Assembly: GCA_964431965.1 (NCBI GenBank)
Contig: CAYSLU010000016.1
Coordinates: 1 to 64,000, forward strand
Length of the DNA: 64,000 bases
Source: CAYSLU01 sp964431965
GTDB lineage: Bacteria; Verrucomicrobiota; Kiritimatiellia; CAIKKV01; CAYSLU01
Direction: 5' to 3'
The stretch's first letter is position 1, and the number at the start of each line of letters is the position of its first letter. Positions 61,285 to 64,000 of the stretch are shown here, piece by piece. Under the pieces are notes generated by a model. That model was not told where the DNA came from, made no database searches, and worked only from the letters and a program-made list of their open reading frames with translations. Made by a program: the position numbers and the translations under genes.

Positions 61285-62109
61285 TCAAAAACCCCTCAGC
61301 GCGGTGCTTTGGCGGCGGGGGAGGCCCGTGCGCGGGGTGCGCTTCAGGACGACGTACCGGATGCCGGCCCGCGCGCAGAAGGCGCGCTTCTCGGGCTTGT
61401 CTCCGTCCTCGTTCACCGCATAGATGTCCGGGCGGATCCGGGCGATCTCGGGCTCGGCGTCGAGCCAGCCCATGCCGCTGGTCACGAGCGCCTGATGGAC
61501 GTAGCGGACCGACGCGACCACGTAGCGCCGCTCGTCCTGGGCGATCAGGGGGTGGCCGTCGCCCTTGAGCAGGCGGATGTTTTCGTCGTGGCCCACGGCG
61601 ACATAGAGGTCGCCCAACTCGGAGCACTCCTCGAAGAACCGGACATGGCCCGAGTGGAACCAGTCGTAGCACCCGGTCACGATGACCCGGGCGCGCGTGG
61701 CCGGGGCGATGGGCTCTTCCGGGCGCGTCGGCGGGAAGGCCCTGAGCGCGGCCTGCGGGACGATGCGGCACGCGATGTCGGTCGTGCCGGGTGCGCCGCC
61801 TCGCGGGTGCGCCGCGGCATCGGGCTCGGCCACAGCCCAGACGCGGGCGGAGCCGAGGCCGGCGGGGAGCGGGTCGCCGGGGCGCAGCGGGGCATCGACC
61901 GGGTGCACGGCTGCCACGTGACGGTTGGCCCGGACAACATATTCGCGCTCCGCGTAGGGGAACTTCGGCGGCGCGCCCGTGGCGGCCGCGACGGCGGCGT
62001 CGGACCACAGCAGCACGTGCAGCGGGCCGAGGCGAGCGGCTTCCTCCAGCAAACGCGCATGGGCGGAACGGAAATCGTCGAAGCTGGCGCTGACGACGAC
62101 GATGCTCAT
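61285..62109 (-). CDS. Tandem cytidylyltransferase-like protein
   Basis: 274 residues with two nucleotidyltransferase-like halves. The C-terminal half (from about residue 138) opens with RVIVTGCYDWFHSGHVRFFE, the HxGH active site (residues 152-155), followed by GDLYVAVGHDENIRLLKG and IYAVNEDGDKPEK. It is of the RfaE/TagD type that makes NDP-sugars or NDP-alditols. The N-terminal half opens with VVVSASFDDFRSAHARLLEE and has Arg-Ser-Ala-His (14-17) in place of HxGH, so it probably lacks transferase activity. Its start overlaps the GHMP kinase stop by 4 bases. The two genes would phosphorylate a sugar and then activate it. Confidence 0.78.
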   Translation of the reverse strand: MSIVVVSASFDDFRSAHARLLEEAARLGPLHVLLWSDAAVAAATGAPPKFPYAEREYVVRANRHVAAVHPVDAPLRPGDPLPAGLGSARVWAVAEPDAAAHPRGGAPGTTDIACRIVPQAALRAFPPTRPEEPIAPATRARVIVTGCYDWFHSGHVRFFEECSELGDLYVAVGHDENIRLLKGDGHPLIAQDERRYVVASVRYVHQALVTSGMGWLDAEPEIARIRPDIYAVNEDGDKPEKRAFCARAGIRYVVLKRTPRTGLPRRQSTALRGF

Positions 62110-62918
62110 GAGCGCGGCCTCCCGGGGGCCGAGGTGCGCACTTTCACCCGGAATGCGCCGGGCACGGCGCGTTCGCTGACGACATAGAGATAGCCGCCTC
62201 CGCAGCCGGAGTACATGGCGCCGGGGTAGCGGGCCTGGTAGTGCTGGAGCAGGGCGATGAGGTCGACCGTGAGCGTCGGGTGGCGGACGGTGTGCGGGAG
62301 CATCGCCTCCCAGCATGCCATGCACGCGTTCAGGCTGGCGCCCAGCGCGGCTGCATCCATCCGGACGATGGCGTCGAAGCAGTCGCGGCCGGTCTGCCCC
62401 AGCCGCCGGATCTGCCCGGGATCGAGGCGCTGTTCGCCCAGCGGGTTGTAGCCGGTCGGCCGCGGGCAGACGGGGATCAGGTGGATCACCCGCTGGAGCC
62501 ACCGCGCCACAGCGGGATCGCCATTCGATTCGATGTGCGCCGGGAACACGCCGCCTTCGTGCCGGGCATCGTAGTCGAGTCGGCTTACGCCCGGGTAGAT
62601 CAGGCCGATCATGTCCTGCGAGCCGGACGGCTCGGCCCGGCCTTCGTTCTCGGCGGCGTACAGCTCCCGCACCAGGACGTCCGCCGGGCGCCTGGGCATG
62701 CGGCCGTTCCAGAGGCGCATGGCCACCGCGCGGGTGCCCGACGCCATGCCCGATCGATCCATGAAACGGAACCCGGGCTGGAGCGCGACAACCACCATGG
62801 ACCCGGGCGGCTCGGGGTTCAGGCGCGAGACGAAGGGCTGGTCGATCCAGCCGCCGGCGAGCGCCATCCGGTACGGGATCCGGCCGATGGCGTCCGGGAT
62901 GGAGGTGGGGGGCGTCAT
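62106..62918 (-). CDS. GHMP-family kinase-like protein
   Basis: 270 residues. The opening GRIPYRMALAGGWIDQPFV matches GHMP motif 1, a SGMASGTRAVAMR segment stands where the GLGSSAA-type ATP loop should be, and YSGCGGGYLYVV is motif 3. The ATP loop is therefore degenerate (Ala-Ser-Gly-Thr in place of Gly-Ser-Ser-Ala). GHMP kinases phosphorylate fucose, galactose, heptose or mevalonate. The coupled cytidylyltransferase-like gene and fucU beyond it point to a deoxy- or heptose-type sugar. It is transcribed after the GDP-mannose-epimerase-like gene, 87 bases downstream of it. Confidence 0.68.
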   Translation of the reverse strand: MTPPTSIPDAIGRIPYRMALAGGWIDQPFVSRLNPEPPGSMVVVALQPGFRFMDRSGMASGTRAVAMRLWNGRMPRRPADVLVRELYAAENEGRAEPSGSQDMIGLIYPGVSRLDYDARHEGGVFPAHIESNGDPAVARWLQRVIHLIPVCPRPTGYNPLGEQRLDPGQIRRLGQTGRDCFDAIVRMDAAALGASLNACMACWEAMLPHTVRHPTLTVDLIALLQHYQARYPGAMYSGCGGGYLYVVSERAVPGAFRVKVRTSAPGRPRS

Positions 62919-63005
62919 GTGGTTTCGGGAGCAGGCTCTGTCGAGAGGCTCGGCTTCCTGCTGCTTTCTGAGGCGCCCGCGCCCGGAGGTCGCGGGCCAC
63001 CGTCT

Positions 63006-64000
63006 TCAGATCGTGTCCCGCACGGTGTGCTTGCCGGCCTTGCGATCGCGGTACTGCCGGTCGATCCAGGCGTAGGTCTCCGCCATGCCCTTGCGGAGCG
63101 GCGTGTTCGGCTCCCAGCCGAGGATCTTCCGGATGAACGTATTGTCGCTGTTGCGGCCGGCGACGCCCTTGGGAGCGGTGAGGTCGTAGTGGCGCTTCAG
63201 CTTGATGCGGCCGATGGCCTCGACGATGCTCACGAGTTCGTTGATCGACACCAGTTCGCTCGAGCCGAGGTTGATGGGCGTGGCGATCAGTCGCTCGCAG
63301 TGCGTGATCATATCGATGCCCTTCACGCAGTCGTCGATGTACATGAAGCTGCGCGTCTGGGTCCCGTCCCCCCAGATGGTGATCTCATGGCGGCCGCTGT
63401 CCTTCGCCTCGATGACCTTGCGCGAGATGGCCGCCGGCGCCTTCTCGCGTCCGCCGTCCCAGGTGCCGTTCGGGCCGTAGACGTTGTGGAAGCGGGCGAT
63501 GGCGGTCTTCATGCCGCGCTCGGCCCAGTACTCCTGGCAGAACATCTCGGAGACGAGCTTTTCCCAGCCGTAGCCCCGCTCGGCCATGGCGGGGTAGGCA
63601 TCCGACTCCTTGAGCGCGCGGCATTTCGGGTCCTTCTGCAGGTCGGTGTTGTAGGCGCACGCGGACGACGAGTAGAAATAGCGCTGGGCGCCGGCGCGAT
63701 AGGCGGCCTCGATCATGTGCGTGTTGATGAGAATGCTGCGCAGGCACATGATGCGGAAGCGCTCGATGAAGCCCATGCCGCCCATGTCGGCGGCGAGGTT
63801 GTAGACCTCGACGGCGCCTTCGACGGCGCGCTTGCAGTTCGTCTCCTCGCTCAGATCGAGGCAGAGATTTTCGACTCCGGGCACGCGCTGGTACCAGTCG
63901 GGCAGCGGCTTCTTGTCGATCGCGCGGATCCGGGTGAATCCCTGCTCGATGAAGTAGCGGGCGAGCGAGCCGCCGATGAACCCGCCGGCCCCGCCGATTA
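63006..64000 (-). CDS. GDP-mannose 3,5-epimerase-like SDR (5' end beyond the window)
   Basis: About 331 residues are visible, and the frame is open to the window end, where the NAD-binding IGGAGGFIGGSLARYF is already running; the start codon lies beyond base 64000. Blocks shared with plant GDP-mannose 3,5-epimerase are YNLAADMGGMGFIE, YSSSACAYN with the catalytic Cys, KESDAYPAM, YGWEKL (Tyr/Lys), RFHNVYGPNGTWDGGREKAP and GRNSDNTFI. That enzyme makes GDP-L-galactose and GDP-L-gulose. It lies 87 bases upstream of the GHMP kinase-like gene in a module ending with fucU. Confidence 0.88.
   Translation of the reverse strand, partial: IGGAGGFIGGSLARYFIEQGFTRIRAIDKKPLPDWYQRVPGVENLCLDLSEETNCKRAVEGAVEVYNLAADMGGMGFIERFRIMCLRSILINTHMIEAAYRAGAQRYFYSSSACAYNTDLQKDPKCRALKESDAYPAMAERGYGWEKLVSEMFCQEYWAERGMKTAIARFHNVYGPNGTWDGGREKAPAAISRKVIEAKDSGRHEITIWGDGTQTRSFMYIDDCVKGIDMITHCERLIATPINLGSSELVSINELVSIVEAIGRIKLKRHYDLTAPKGVAGRNSDNTFIRKILGWEPNTPLRKGMAETYAWIDRQYRDRKAGKHTVRDTI

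Overview
The window is a GC-rich (roughly two-thirds G+C by eye), tightly packed bacterial chromosome segment. It has many 4-base ATGA start/stop overlaps and short intergenic gaps. I saw no tRNA or rRNA gene, CRISPR array, transposase, integrase or phage gene. The gene set suggests a Gram-negative heterotroph of the PVC/FCB-adjacent kind (Kiritimatiellota, Lentisphaerota or Planctomycetota-like): a eukaryote-type GT3 glycogen synthase, a YetA/PcRGLX-like polysaccharide-active protein, BNR and ceramidase-like proteins, a uroporphyrinogen-decarboxylase-like protein, an alginate-export-type porin and a GspE-type ATPase. This placement is inference from gene content. A 100-N run inside a tandem repeat shows that the sequence is a scaffolded draft assembly.

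Layout. 1-8 kb: the 3' part of a GT3 glycogen synthase, an HD hydrolase, a minus-strand trio (Gfo/Idh/MocA oxidoreductase, SGNH hydrolase, birA), then a sugar-nucleotide module: a GHMP-kinase/GalU fusion followed by a UDP-glucuronate decarboxylase homologue and a small FHA protein. 8-13 kb: gyrB-gyrA. 13-24 kb: a membrane-anchored spermidine-synthase-like protein, an AlgE-like porin with a clear terminator, a phenylacetate-CoA-ligase / ACT / phenylacetate-CoA-ligase cluster with a convergent Na+/solute symporter, and an exported ankyrin-(TP repeat)-MORN protein broken by the assembly gap. 24-36.5 kb: a creatinase-like M24 protein with an isochorismatase-family hydrolase, a PilZ-like protein, an iPGM-like metalloenzyme, an ICMT-like methyltransferase, a ThiF-like protein, tpx with a DUF362/ferredoxin protein, and a minus-strand phoU-CDF-aroK-UroD-like-YetA-like block. 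36.5-38.3 kb: an Rrf2 regulator with three Cys, a 2-Cys peroxiredoxin and a 75-residue two-Cys protein.

38-49 kb is housekeeping on the minus strand. It holds rplM-rpsI behind a near-consensus promoter and ending in a textbook terminator, then argJ-argB-argD-argG, thiD, comEC (without its metallo-beta-lactamase domain), an S41 protease and tsaD. 49-56 kb is an accessory minus-strand cluster: a ceramidase-like protein, two TIM-barrel-like proteins, a DegT/DnrJ aminotransferase and a BNR protein. 56-59.5 kb is a tightly coupled plus-strand operon: a DUF4184-like membrane protein, an ECF sigma factor, a zinc-finger anti-sigma factor fused to an excisionase-type HTH, and a GspF-GspE fusion ATPase. 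A small nucleotidyltransferase-like gene remnant and an exported protein of unknown function follow. 60.8-64 kb is a second sugar-nucleotide module on the minus strand: a GDP-mannose 3,5-epimerase homologue (cut by the window end), a GHMP kinase-like protein, a tandem cytidylyltransferase-like protein and FucU.

Two threads stand out. First, both ends of the window carry kinase + nucleotidyltransferase + NDP-sugar-modifying-enzyme sets, as expected for free-sugar salvage into activated sugars for a surface polysaccharide. Second, the sigma/anti-sigma-HTH/F-E-ATPase operon has two unusual fusions and could be a regulated secretion or pilus-like system whose other parts lie elsewhere.
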